A stretch of 64,000 nt of DNA. It comes from Pelagicoccus sp. (GTDB lineage Bacteria > Verrucomicrobiota > Verrucomicrobiia > Opitutales > Opitutaceae). Below the pieces are notes generated by a model. The model was not told the DNA's origin. It saw nothing but the letters and a program-made list of their open reading frames with translations, and searched no databases. Position 1 is the stretch's first letter. Every line of letters begins with the position of its first letter. The translations under genes were made by a program, and so were the position numbers. The DNA lies in NCBI GenBank assembly GCA_028284635.1, contig JANQRJ010000033.1, positions 58,168-122,167 on the forward strand, read 5' to 3'. Below, piece by piece: positions 48,362 to 57,489 of this stretch.

Positions 48362-49235
48362 CCAAAAACTGGATACGTTCCGGTACGCTATACACATTGA
48401 AGCGATCTGGCTTCAGGAAGCCGATCACCGTTATATTGAACAGCGAGGCCAGCTCCACCGCCAGACTGGACGGCGCTCCGACGCTAGCCACGATCGGACA
48501 GCCAACCACGATGGCCTTCTGCATCAAGTCGTAGCCCAGCCGACCGCTCAGAAAAAGAATCGACCCGCTCCAATCCATCTCGTCCGCCTCCAAACAGGCG
48601 CCAATCAGCTTGTCTACCGCGTTGTGCCGACCAATGTCTTCGGCAGAGGAAAGCAATTTCCCTCCGCAGCTGAAACGAGCCGCCGCGTGCAACCCGCCCG
48701 TCGCCTGAAATCCCGTCTGAACCCCCCGAAGCTGTTCCGCCATCTTTCCGAGACGAGTTTCGCTCACTCGTTCGCCGGTCAGCAACCGAAGCGGCTTGTC
48801 GCGAAAGACCCTCAAGGCTTCCAAAACGCTTTTCCCGCAAGCGCCGCAAGCCGCGCTGATAGGAAAATTCCGACGATGTCTCTCCGGCGAGAAGTCCACC
48901 TCATCCGCCAACCGCACCGTTATGCGCTGGGCTGGCAAAGTCGTTTCGACCTCCTCCCGATAGCGGACCGATCGCACGTCTTCCCGACCGCGAACGATCC
49001 CCTCCGAAAAGAGAAAGCCGCAGGCCAACGCCCGCTCCTCTCCCGGAGTCCGCAAGGTAACCGTCAAGCTATGCGATCCCCATTTATTGGATACAGCGAT
49101 CTCCAACGGTTCCTCGACCGCCAACGCATCCTCTACAACCTCGCCACGTCCATCGCGACGCCGAAGCAGCCGAGTCGAAACCGTCTGGCGAGGCCCGGGG
49201 GAGGACCGAGCGGTTTTGGGGTTAAGTGAAGGCAT
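48354..49235 (-). CDS. fdhD: Formate dehydrogenase sulfurtransferase FdhD
   Basis: FdhD moves sulfur from IscS to the bis-MGD cofactor so that formate-dehydrogenase-type enzymes become active. 293 residues with LTVTLRTPGEERALACGFLFSEG, the sulfur-carrying Cys pair in SAACGACGKSVLEAL, THE nucleotide-pocket block ATGGLHAAARF and EDIGRHNAVDKLIG, and SGRLGYDLMQKA. The 3' end overlaps the start of the FdhF-like gene, so the two are made together as enzyme and maturase. Confidence 0.95.
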   Translation of the reverse strand: MPSLNPKTARSSPGPRQTVSTRLLRRRDGRGEVVEDALAVEEPLEIAVSNKWGSHSLTVTLRTPGEERALACGFLFSEGIVRGREDVRSVRYREEVETTLPAQRITVRLADEVDFSPERHRRNFPISAACGACGKSVLEALRVFRDKPLRLLTGERVSETRLGKMAEQLRGVQTGFQATGGLHAAARFSCGGKLLSSAEDIGRHNAVDKLIGACLEADEMDWSGSILFLSGRLGYDLMQKAIVVGCPIVASVGAPSSLAVELASLFNITVIGFLKPDRFNVYSVPERIQFLDE

Positions 49236-49359
49236 GAAAAGACGGGAAGCGATCAGCCGCTCTAAACGAGGTTTTCAACGAAAATGACTGTCTCCCGATG
49301 TCAATGGCCGGAAAACGAGCGTTTGCAAACTCGAAGCATTGCGGCCAACCTCCTGCAAA

Positions 49360-50181
49360 ATGACGCGGCCTCTTTTCGTACGCCTCCGCCCCACCATGTT
49401 CATCGCCCTGCTAGCGCTTCTGCTTTTCGGCTCCCTCGCTGGAAACTACTTTCTATACAAGAAAGCCATACTGTTCTACACGCGAGAGGCAGAGGTACGC
49501 CTCGCGCCCGTCAGCCAACGTTACGCCGAGAAAAACAAGCGACTGCTGAATCAAGCCAAGAGCAGGCCCCGTATTATTGTCTTCGGCGAATCCCGAGCCG
49601 AAATGTGGTCCCGCGAGCGGGCGGAAAATTGGGGCGAGGTCCAGATCGTAAATCGCGGGATCGGCGGCGAAACGGTGCCCCAAATAAAAGGGCGTCTTGC
49701 TCAAGACGTGCTCTCTCTTTCGCCCGACCTAGTCATCCTCCAAATGGGCGACAACGACCTGAAGACCATCGCCGTCCTGCCCTCCCGCAGCGAGCAGATC
49801 GCCGAGCAGACCTACCGCGGGATAATCGAAATCGCGGAAACCATCGCCGACCAGGGAATACCGGTGCTGCTGACCACTGTCTTTCCTCCCGCCCCGATAG
49901 AGCTGCTCCGCAAGCCGCTCTGGTCTCCAGAAGTCAACGACGCGATCGATCGCTTGAATCAACGCCTGCTCGCCTACGAGAAGCCTGGGGTACGCGTCGT
50001 CGACTGCGACGCGATCCTGCGAGACGGAAAGCACATCTCGCCAAAATTCGCCAAAGACACCCTGCACCTCAACGCAGCCGGCTACAAAGCGCTGAACGAG
50101 GGTTTGGAGGAGGTCGTGCGAGAGCTCCTTCGCAGCGCGGAGCTTTCGAAGTCGGGTCGTAGCTCGAAGAGCGAAGCCTGA
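49360..50181 (+). CDS. SGNH/GDSL-family hydrolase, membrane-anchored
   Basis: 273 residues from ATG 49360. One N-terminal membrane helix (MFIALLALLLFGSLAGNYF) anchors it, so the catalytic domain is probably periplasmic. Blocks: I VFGESRAEMW (Ser nucleophile, GES in place of GDS), II NRGIGGET (Gly), III MGDNDL (Asn), V DTLHLNAAGY (Asp-His). Such enzymes hydrolyse acyl or acetyl esters of lipids or polysaccharides; the substrate is unknown. The last ~18 residues (SAELSKSGRSSKSEA) are encoded by a decayed family A repeat. Confidence 0.85.
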   Translation: MTRPLFVRLRPTMFIALLALLLFGSLAGNYFLYKKAILFYTREAEVRLAPVSQRYAEKNKRLLNQAKSRPRIIVFGESRAEMWSRERAENWGEVQIVNRGIGGETVPQIKGRLAQDVLSLSPDLVILQMGDNDLKTIAVLPSRSEQIAEQTYRGIIEIAETIADQGIPVLLTTVFPPAPIELLRKPLWSPEVNDAIDRLNQRLLAYEKPGVRVVDCDAILRDGKHISPKFAKDTLHLNAAGYKALNEGLEEVVRELLRSAELSKSGRSSKSEA

Positions 50182-50525
50182 AGCCCGCGCCTGTTGCGGC
50201 TTGCATCGCACCCCAGGTTGAAACTCTCGATTGGACTAGAGAGGTTGAAAAGGGCCCTTTGGGGGCGTAGCCGCGTCAGTGAGTGAGCAGGGGAAGCACG
50301 CTCCCACAGCAGAAAGCTTCTACTTGTTCAACAAGCTCTTAGCAGCGTGCGCTCTACGAAACGTAGATCACCGCCGCAGAATGATTCGGTATCAGACATA
50401 CCCCTACAATCATACAGCGAGGCCGAAATTCTCGGGAAGCATTCAGCGCCTGTTGACCTGAGTTGCGAAAGTGGAAATCTTCATGACCGATTCAAGGTCG
50501 ACTATCCTCACAATAGCTCCCTTTC
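50182..50525. other. Intergenic region upstream of the STAND gene
   Basis: A 344-bp stretch with decayed family A and B repeat pieces (GCGTAGCCGCGTCAGTGAG near 50266) and an AGCACGCTCCCACA piece like the repeat at 61574. No gene is seen. A weak promoter-like TTGACC (about 50453) with AATCTT 17 bases later could serve the STAND operon. Confidence 0.4.
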
Positions 50526-53500
50526 GTGAAAGTTCCCGAGTTCATACCTTCATCAGGCTTACGCTGGTTGATACGCTACGCCTTTACGGCTGGCGAGCCC
50601 GGCGCCATGGCGTTCGAATCGACGAGCTTTGTCGTCGCGGCGATCCAGCATCTCTCTAAAGCGAAAGGCAAGAATTGGCTTCCAACTGATCAGGTCTTCG
50701 AAAAGGCAGTCCAAGAAAGCTTGAAAGCCGCAGTAAGGTTCGCCGGGTACAGTGCGCTTACCGAGCAGACCGACAAGAGCATCTTCGATGCAGTGGTCGA
50801 GGAACTCAAGACTGGCAAGCTAGGCGAAACGCCTTTTCTGAAGCTTCTAGTCGGGTCGGACAAGCTGTGGCTCAAGGCCTATATCGCAGAGGCGAAAAAG
50901 ATGGAGTTCACCAGAGGCGAACCCCTCCCTTTCGACTCGATCGAGTGGACTAGGTCGTTCGAAAAGGAAGGACTCAAGCAGCAACAAACGATATTCATGC
51001 AATGGTTTTCCAAGTGGCTCGAGCCTATCGTTCAACGGCACGGGAATCCACCTGAAGCCTTCGTTCGGTCTCTCTCGGAGGGCTTTCCTATCGGTTCGAG
51101 ATTCAGCGAATGGAAATGGCAGCGCGAACGTATCGACCTTCATTCCGTATTTCACAGGTTTCTTGCCGAGCGGTTTCGCCAGGATCCGCAACTCTTCCGC
51201 GAAGGCGCTGCGAACGCCCTGGACGAACTTAGAATTGGCCTCAGAGCGCTGGACGCCGACACGGATACATTGGCAGCCAAAATCGATCAGGTCATCGACT
51301 CACTGCCCGGCGCCGAGGCTTTGAGCGAACGCCTGGCCGCTTCAGTCGATACCCAAACTAGGCTCCTGACGGAGATGAAGGAGGTTATCTACGAGCTTCC
51401 AGGCGAGGTCGAAAGAGCAATTGAACGTGTCTTGGAAAAACGCATTCCGTTGCGCGAAGCCCATCGAGAAAGTACCGCCACGAAATTGCCAGCAGGCTCT
51501 GCCAGACAGATCCGTCCAGACACGCCACCCACAAGGAAGGAGAAAATTAACGCCTGCAAAGGACTGGCCACCTATACGGAAACCGATGCAGATACCTTTT
51601 TCGGTCGTGATCTGTGGCTCTATGACGCTATTGATCGCTTCTCCGCTCTCTGGCACGGCGACGGTCGACTGCCCTTCTTCGGCATATTCGGCGGAAGTGG
51701 CGTAGGCAAATCGTCGTTGCTGCGAGCCGGCCTCCTCCCTAGGCTTGGCGATGTCGAATACCGGAGCGTCACCCTGTCGCCCAACGACCTGCTCAGTGAC
51801 GATCTGTCTGGACAGACAAAACGCAACGGCAAGGATTTCGCCCTCACCCCTCTGGGAAGGCTCGCGATCCTCGCGGCAGGGCGCATCGAGCCCAATCGCC
51901 CTTCAGCCGACATCGCCAGCAAGGCTACCAAAGTTGTGCGAGCCCAGCCGGAATGGGTCGTTCGCGAGCTGATACGCTTGCTCGAAGCCGACCCGAGCCG
52001 TTCACACGGCGAGCCCCAAACCCGGCGCCTTATCATCGCTCTCGACCAATTCGAGGAGCTGCTTGACTTTAGCTATAGCGAAGAAGGGCGATCCCACCTC
52101 GCGCTTCTGTTCGAGTTCCTCTCTCTCGCCTGCCGGACGAATCGCATAGGAGTCGCGTACACCTGCCAGTTGAATCGCCGAGAGCAGCTCGAGGGAGATT
52201 CTCTGCTCTCTAAGCTCGCCGAAGCTGGCGATAGAAAGGAAGTCACCTTCCTAGGAGAAGAGAACATTAAGGAGATCGCTATCAAGACACTCGAACTCTC
52301 CGGCTTCGACCTCTCGTATCACGTCCAGACTCTTTACGACAACGTCGTGGCTTTCGCGGATCGCATGGAAGAATCCAAGAGCCCGGACGAAAAACTCAAG
52401 GATTCCCAGGCCTCCCTGCTGCCCCACTTCTCTCTGACCCTACTGTACATACACCAACACTGCAGCGAAAACCGAGACAAGCTCAGGAGAGCGGACGCCA
52501 AGCGTGATGCGAACAGCCCGAACGGGCTGATTAAGGTGGGCAAGAAGGACCTGCCCGCGGAGCTCTTGCAGGTGGAAACCGCCATCTCTCGACTCGCTGA
52601 CAAAGCGATCGAAAAAGCGAAAGAGTACCCGGGCGTGAACTGGTCGGATGACGTATTGAAGAACTTGTTGCGCCGACTCGTTCGCATCCTCGACCCCAAG
52701 CAGGATCGCTTTTCCCTACCAGCCATAGCCGCTCCCAAATCGGGCCCAGGGAAGATCCTGGTGGAAATTCTCGCGCAGCATCGATTGCTCATCCCGATCA
52801 AGTCAGACCGCTACCGCCTAGCGCACGAATCGATCGTCATCTCCTGGAAGCCAGCGCAAACCTGGCTGAGCGAAGAGAGGACATTGCTTGCATACGAACA
52901 GGAGCTCCTGCCTGTCGCCGAATTTTGGGACACGCAGCTCCGCTGCCCCAACCTCGTAGCCGCCATGACGGCCGCCACGCCGGGGCGACTCGACAAACTC
53001 GCTAGTCTCCTCAAGGACTGGTTCGCATCTTTCCACCCCCGAGATGGCACCCAACCAAGCGAATCAGATCGAAAGCTTTGCGACTTCGCCCTGGCCGCTT
53101 TGTCCTCAAGCCAGGAACCCTCCCATCGCATAAAGACGGAAGAAGGCGAGAGCTCGCTCTTTCTGATTGCCCTCAATTACGGGCAAAGGACCGTGGTAGA
53201 GAGGTTTCTTGAGATCGAGCCCGATGCAGCTGCGACTCATCTCACAAGTAAGAATTCGAATGCCGCCTACTCAGCGGTTTTCAGCAAGGACCCGTTACTG
53301 CTGGATCTCGTCGTCGCAAATGGCGCCAATCCCAACGTGGCGAATGCAAATGGTTGGCACCCGATTCACGTGTCCACCGATCTAGGAGACATCGAAATGC
53401 TTAAACGTCTCCTCCACTTTGAAGCTTCCTCCGATCAACCAGGTGGCGGAGGACAGACGCCCCTCCACCTGGCCGCCGCCAACGACGATCTCCCCACCCT

Positions 53501-54845
53501 ACGTTGGCTCTTCGAAAATAGCGTTCCCGATCCAAACGCGAAAAACGAGAAGCAGTGGAATATGCTGCACACCGCGACACGGCTCGCTTCCACGGCAACA
53601 GTTGCATGGATCCTTAAGGAGACCCAGATCGACGTCTCTGCAGCTGCGGATAGAGATTGGACACCGCTTCACTTCGCCTGTCGTTACGGAGATCGTGAAA
53701 TGGTCGCTCTGCTGCTGGACCACCCTTCAAGCGATCCAACCTGCCTTACCAAACACGGTTGGACACCCTTGCATCTGGCAATCTACAATAAGTCCGAAGG
53801 TGTTGTTGAGGCGCTGCTACAGGAGGAAAGGATCGACAGGACGGAGGCCACTCCAGGAAAGAATCGGAGAACGATCATCGAGCTCGCCATAAACGATGGC
53901 AGCATGGCAACTTTGGTGGCCCTTCTGAACGATCCTCTAGGGAAGGTCGATCCTGACGCCACCATCGGCGCAGGCGATACGCCCCTCGCCAAAGCCTGCA
54001 CCGATGGTAAGTTGGAAGTTGCTCGCCACCTCGTCGACGCTGGAGCCCGCGTCAACGGCGACAAGAAGGAAAAGCGATCATCGCCTTTCCTAAGGGCCGC
54101 AACGGCTGGAGCTTGCGATATACTAGAGCTGCTCCTGCCCAAAGCCGACCTTTCCGAGCGCGACAAAGAGGACCGCAACGCCCTCCATCTCGCCGCTCAG
54201 GGAGGGCACGCTCAGGCTGTCGCGCTCCTTGCAGCTCATATCGACCTTGCTATAACAGATCTGCACGGCTTCCTTCCTATTCACTTAGCGGTCAAGGCAG
54301 GCTCGCTCAGGTCGGTTCAGGCCATAACCCGCCAGGCTCCTCAGCAAGTCAATGCCCCCGACGGCCTAGGCCGCGGAGCTATCCATCTTGCAGCCAGCGA
54401 GGGTCGACTCGAAATAGTATCCAATCTTTCGAACAAAGCCGTCGATGCGCTTGACGCCGATGGGGCGACAGCCCTGCATCACGCCGCGAAACACTCCCAT
54501 GCCAAAGTCGTTCGTCATCTCTTGGAAAGGGTCGATGCGAATCCGAATGCCGAGGACAAGCATGGCTGGACTCCCCTTCACTTCGCAGCTCAAAGCGGCA
54601 ATGAGGAATGCGTCCAACTTCTTCTGGAGCACGGAGCAAACAAGAAGGCTACAAGCAGCAAACTAAGTCGTAGCCCGCTGCAGTTAGCTGCTGCCGTCGG
54701 GCGATGCGACCTCGTTCCCCTTCTCCTCTCAGAGCAATCCACGCCCCAAGACAACGACTTGCAGGCCGCTCTTGAACTCAGCGTCCGCAACGCGCAATTC
54801 GACTGCGCGAGTCTCCTGCTCGATCTGATTGAGACCAAAAAATGA
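50526..54845 (+). CDS. nSTAND-type NTPase with C-terminal ankyrin repeats, candidate defence protein
   Basis: A 1439-residue multidomain protein. Residues ~1-345: unrecognised helical N-terminal region, ending in a coiled coil (~235-310); it holds no nuclease, TIR or protease motif I can see. Residues ~350-870: nSTAND NTPase with the entry motif ETDADTFFGRD, Walker A GGSGVGKSSLLRAGLLPRL (Lys395) and Walker B LIIALDQFEELL (Asp507). Residues ~875-1435: about fifteen ankyrin repeats (GWTPLHFAAQSGNEECVQLL). STAND proteins bind a ligand through C-terminal repeats, oligomerise and fire an N-terminal effector, as in Avs anti-phage proteins; WD40 or TPR are more usual with this NTPase. Start is GTG 50526; ATG 50607 is possible. 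It overlaps the next gene by 4 bp. Confidence 0.85.
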   Translation: MKVPEFIPSSGLRWLIRYAFTAGEPGAMAFESTSFVVAAIQHLSKAKGKNWLPTDQVFEKAVQESLKAAVRFAGYSALTEQTDKSIFDAVVEELKTGKLGETPFLKLLVGSDKLWLKAYIAEAKKMEFTRGEPLPFDSIEWTRSFEKEGLKQQQTIFMQWFSKWLEPIVQRHGNPPEAFVRSLSEGFPIGSRFSEWKWQRERIDLHSVFHRFLAERFRQDPQLFREGAANALDELRIGLRALDADTDTLAAKIDQVIDSLPGAEALSERLAASVDTQTRLLTEMKEVIYELPGEVERAIERVLEKRIPLREAHRESTATKLPAGSARQIRPDTPPTRKEKINACKGLATYTETDADTFFGRDLWLYDAIDRFSALWHGDGRLPFFGIFGGSGVGKSSLLRAGLLPRLGDVEYRSVTLSPNDLLSDDLSGQTKRNGKDFALTPLGRLAILAAGRIEPNRPSADIASKATKVVRAQPEWVVRELIRLLEADPSRSHGEPQTRRLIIALDQFEELLDFSYSEEGRSHLALLFEFLSLACRTNRIGVAYTCQLNRREQLEGDSLLSKLAEAGDRKEVTFLGEENIKEIAIKTLELSGFDLSYHVQTLYDNVVAFADRMEESKSPDEKLKDSQASLLPHFSLTLLYIHQHCSENRDKLRRADAKRDANSPNGLIKVGKKDLPAELLQVETAISRLADKAIEKAKEYPGVNWSDDVLKNLLRRLVRILDPKQDRFSLPAIAAPKSGPGKILVEILAQHRLLIPIKSDRYRLAHESIVISWKPAQTWLSEERTLLAYEQELLPVAEFWDTQLRCPNLVAAMTAATPGRLDKLASLLKDWFASFHPRDGTQPSESDRKLCDFALAALSSSQEPSHRIKTEEGESSLFLIALNYGQRTVVERFLEIEPDAAATHLTSKNSNAAYSAVFSKDPLLLDLVVANGANPNVANANGWHPIHVSTDLGDIEMLKRLLHFEASSDQPGGGGQTPLHLAAANDDLPTLRWLFENSVPDPNAKNEKQWNMLHTATRLASTATVAWILKETQIDVSAAADRDWTPLHFACRYGDREMVALLLDHPSSDPTCLTKHGWTPLHLAIYNKSEGVVEALLQEERIDRTEATPGKNRRTIIELAINDGSMATLVALLNDPLGKVDPDATIGAGDTPLAKACTDGKLEVARHLVDAGARVNGDKKEKRSSPFLRAATAGACDILELLLPKADLSERDKEDRNALHLAAQGGHAQAVALLAAHIDLAITDLHGFLPIHLAVKAGSLRSVQAITRQAPQQVNAPDGLGRGAIHLAASEGRLEIVSNLSNKAVDALDADGATALHHAAKHSHAKVVRHLLERVDANPNAEDKHGWTPLHFAAQSGNEECVQLLLEHGANKKATSSKLSRSPLQLAAAVGRCDLVPLLLSEQSTPQDNDLQAALELSVRNAQFDCASLLLDLIETKK

Positions 54846-55738
54846 GCGAAGAAATCTACAAGCGAATCGCAGACTTAACCATGGATCACTGGAAACGAAG
54901 TCTAGCGACCCAGGACATTTCGCCCGCACTGGCTAAGTTCGCTAGACGTCTGGTACAGCACGGTCATCTCCCGAACCTAGATACCAAAGAAATAGACCAG
55001 ATCCTCAAGGGTGAAGCGGGCGAGAAGAAACCCGTGGCGTCTACTCCACCTAACCGCGTTTTCAATCCGGCCGGGACGTTCAAAATTCAACGCCTAGACC
55101 AATACGCGTGGCAAGTCACCCCAACTATTCGGAAGCGGAATCTGATCAAGAGGCTCAATCCAATCGATGGCAGGCACAACATCCATCTCGAAAGCGCGAC
55201 CATCCGTGAGTGCTCGCTATCCTGGTACAAGCAGCATCGCCTGATCCAGATCAAGGATAGCGCGTGGAAGAACCGAAAGCTCACGCTCTACTACCTCATC
55301 GGAACCAACGGACAACTATATCGGCTCAACGGCACCTCTCCGCCGATCCACATGATAAACAAAGAGGAACCGATCCAGCTCGAAGCAGGCAATGCGCTTT
55401 CCTACCTTTGCTTTTTCTGCTTCTTCGTTCGCGGCGCAGAAGGTCCCTTCTACTTGCTAGAGTCCAAAAGCGATCCGATCCTTAAGGAATGCCTAGCCGT
55501 GCCCGAAAGCAAAGCCAATGGCGAGACCGCCCTCAAGATCATTGAAGGCGCCGTCAAGCCCGCGCGATTCGAAGGCATCGACGACAAAGGACGATTCCTC
55601 TGCGATGCCGTCTGCTTCTACTCGAACGCCCTGTTCCTCGTAAACTTCGCAATCGCGTCCAATGGTATGATAGAGATGCTGGATGACGAGCCCATCGCGG
55701 GAGATCTGCCCTTCCGCATCGATGCGCCCATCGCGTAG
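54842..55738 (+). CDS. Unrecognised partner protein of the STAND-ankyrin NTPase
   Basis: A 298-residue soluble protein. Its ATG overlaps the STAND stop (ATGA), so both are translated together in fixed ratio. Residues 1-60 are helical; ~75-298 look like a beta-rich domain with LSYLCFFCFFVRGAEGPFYL and GRFLCDAVCFYSNALFLVNF as the most striking blocks. I cannot name the family and see no catalytic motif. By context it may be the effector, a ligand sensor or an inhibitor of the STAND protein. Its stop abuts the stop of the opposite gene. Confidence 0.75.
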   Translation: MSEEIYKRIADLTMDHWKRSLATQDISPALAKFARRLVQHGHLPNLDTKEIDQILKGEAGEKKPVASTPPNRVFNPAGTFKIQRLDQYAWQVTPTIRKRNLIKRLNPIDGRHNIHLESATIRECSLSWYKQHRLIQIKDSAWKNRKLTLYYLIGTNGQLYRLNGTSPPIHMINKEEPIQLEAGNALSYLCFFCFFVRGAEGPFYLLESKSDPILKECLAVPESKANGETALKIIEGAVKPARFEGIDDKGRFLCDAVCFYSNALFLVNFAIASNGMIEMLDDEPIAGDLPFRIDAPIA

Positions 55739-56407
55739 CTACGCTTCGACGAACCTCTGGCGAAACGCGGTCATCAAAGGATAGCCTTTTCTTACCGCAT
55801 CACGCAAAGGCCCATTTCTCGAACGCCAGAACGCCAGGATCTGTGGGAACTGGTTGTATTCGAGATCCAGCTCGCGAACGATCCGCCGATCCAAAGGAAA
55901 CAGACGGATCGGCTCCAGGGCCTTGCCAAGTTCAAGGCGCTGTTCATTGGACTCCAGAGCCAGCATGCGGCGAGCGAGAACTGCGGGATCGTCCGTGCCG
56001 ATCCGGCGCTTGGCTCCCTCCCTTCCGACCTTGACGATTCGGTCCAAGCATTCCTTGGCCCATTCGAATGTCTTCTTCGAAATCCGAGCCGGATAGATTT
56101 CCATGGCCAAGCGGTTCAGTTCGTTTGCCGAGAGTTCAGGGAACTCGACCAACAGACCAGAACGAGCGAAAGCCGCTAGCTGCAAAGAAAAGCTGGACTG
56201 ACAAAAAATACACGCGGTGTGAATCTGGTCAACGTCACGATCATCGCCATTCACAGGCACTACCTGCTGATACTTCCGAGAACGGAAGCCGCAGAACCGA
56301 CAGGCAAACCCATCTCGTTCGTGCACGACCCTAACGATTCGAGCATCTATCTGTCGAAAAAGCTCTGGATTCAGGACATCCAAGCGCAGTGGGAGGAGGT
56401 TGCACAT
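55739..56407 (-). CDS. IcmJ/DotN-like zinc-finger protein (orphan type IVB secretion component homologue)
   Basis: A 222-residue protein. Residues ~28-75 match the treble-clef zinc domain of Legionella IcmJ (DotN): HERDGFACRFCGFRSRKYQQ ... HTACIFCQSSFSLQ, with CxxC and CxxC ligands, an HNH-like fold without the catalytic His set. The match goes on through LLVEFPELSANELNRLAMEI and IRLFPLDRRIVREL. In Legionella, DotN is part of the DotL coupling-protein complex at the inner membrane. No other type IV secretion gene is in the window, so its task here is unknown. It converges with the STAND operon with no intergenic base. Confidence 0.75.
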   Translation of the reverse strand: MCNLLPLRLDVLNPELFRQIDARIVRVVHERDGFACRFCGFRSRKYQQVVPVNGDDRDVDQIHTACIFCQSSFSLQLAAFARSGLLVEFPELSANELNRLAMEIYPARISKKTFEWAKECLDRIVKVGREGAKRRIGTDDPAVLARRMLALESNEQRLELGKALEPIRLFPLDRRIVRELDLEYNQFPQILAFWRSRNGPLRDAVRKGYPLMTAFRQRFVEA

Positions 56408-56647
56408 GCGCCTGTTATATAGAATCCGACAAAAGCGCGGGAAGGAAATAAGTCGCGATCTGCGTCAGAGGGGTGTGTTTCAAAGTGTCGCTCTTCGAGT
56501 ATCGCCACTGTGCAAAGAACTCACCGCTACGGCACGCTCGGTCCTTTTGTAACGCAGAAGAGATGTCACGAACTCCAGTAGCTGTACACATACATCAACT
56601 TAGTTGAGTCAGCTAAAACGTAAACCGATAGTTGCGACTATATCGGA

Positions 56648-57259
56648 TCACAACGCCGTCCAACTGGCACTGACCAGCTGCGTCTCGCCAGCCCAAACGC
56701 TGCCTTCGAACCGAGCGCCACTCTCGACCGGACCGACGCCTTTCGGCGTACCGGTCATGACGACATCGCCATCCTCCAGCGCCATGAAGCGCAAGATCTC
56801 CTCGAAGATTTCAGTCGGCTTGTAGATCATGTTGGCAACCCCACCCCGCTGCCTCAGCTCGCCACCGATCGAAAGCCTCAGCTCCAGATCCTCGGGAATG
56901 CCATCCATTCTCACGAACTCGCTGAACAGAGCAGATCCATCGAACCCTTTGCATCGCTCCCAAGGCAATCCCTCCCGCTGGAGCTTCCCTTGCAGGTCGC
57001 GTTTCGTCAGATCCAGGCCAAAGCCGACGTAGTGAAAGCCCCCTTCCTCGACCACGAAACTGAGCTCGCCCTCGTAGTGAACCGCTTCGCCGCGCCAAGC
57101 GACTAGTTCCTCCGCAATCGCCGAGTTCGGCTTCGAAAAAACGACCATCTCCGACGCTGGTTCATTTCCCAGCTCCACGATGTGATCGAGATAGTTTCGC
57201 CCCACGCAAACGATTTTGGACGGGACGCTCCGGCGGCCTTCAAGCGAGATGGATTTCAT
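56648..57259 (-). CDS. Fumarylacetoacetate hydrolase (FAH) family protein
   Basis: 203 residues from ATG 57259 (MKSISLEGRRSVPSKIVCVG); the frame continues upstream without family sequence. It has the FAH core: KIVCVGRNYLDHIVELGNE, VVFSKPNSAIA, the metal ligands in HYEGELSFVVEEG (Glu-x-Glu) and GFGLDLTKRDLQ (Asp), KGFDGSALF, and the C-terminal DVVMTGTPKGVGPVESG. Members split or decarboxylate 2-keto acids or oxaloacetate (FAHD1-like), with Mg2+ or Mn2+. The substrate is open. Single gene; the 240 bp downstream hold nothing recognised. Confidence 0.9.
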   Translation of the reverse strand: MKSISLEGRRSVPSKIVCVGRNYLDHIVELGNEPASEMVVFSKPNSAIAEELVAWRGEAVHYEGELSFVVEEGGFHYVGFGLDLTKRDLQGKLQREGLPWERCKGFDGSALFSEFVRMDGIPEDLELRLSIGGELRQRGGVANMIYKPTEIFEEILRFMALEDGDVVMTGTPKGVGPVESGARFEGSVWAGETQLVSASWTAL

Positions 57260-57424
57260 GCAGACGTGATTTTCGCTAATCCAGGCGTTTGTCAAAAAAG
57301 TTCGAAAACGTCGGATCGCCTGACAGGAAACAGTCAAACATAGCACATGAACTCAATTACTCATTGGGCGGTAAAAAACTGTTAATCAGCGTCTTGCGAA
57401 GCCCCTGTCACAAAGTCCATTTCT

Positions 57425-57440
57425 TGGCGCAACCCGTGCA
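57425..57440 (+). promoter_or_regulatory. Possible sigma54 promoter of the HAF-repeat gene
   Basis: TGGCGCAACCCGTGCA has the GG and GC pairs at sigma54 spacing and 9 of 12 consensus bases, 50 bp before the ATG. Weaker than the amtB site. Confidence 0.25.
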
Positions 57441-57489
57441 AAACTCTCTGGCACGCCCTCGGGCTACACTGGCTTAAGAGAGAAAAAAC

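Noticed and set aside
57449..57465. Perfect sigma54 -24 box TGGCACG before the HAF gene
   Set aside because: The -12 half lacks the GC pair at the needed spacing; the overlapping weaker site at 57425-57440 fits better.
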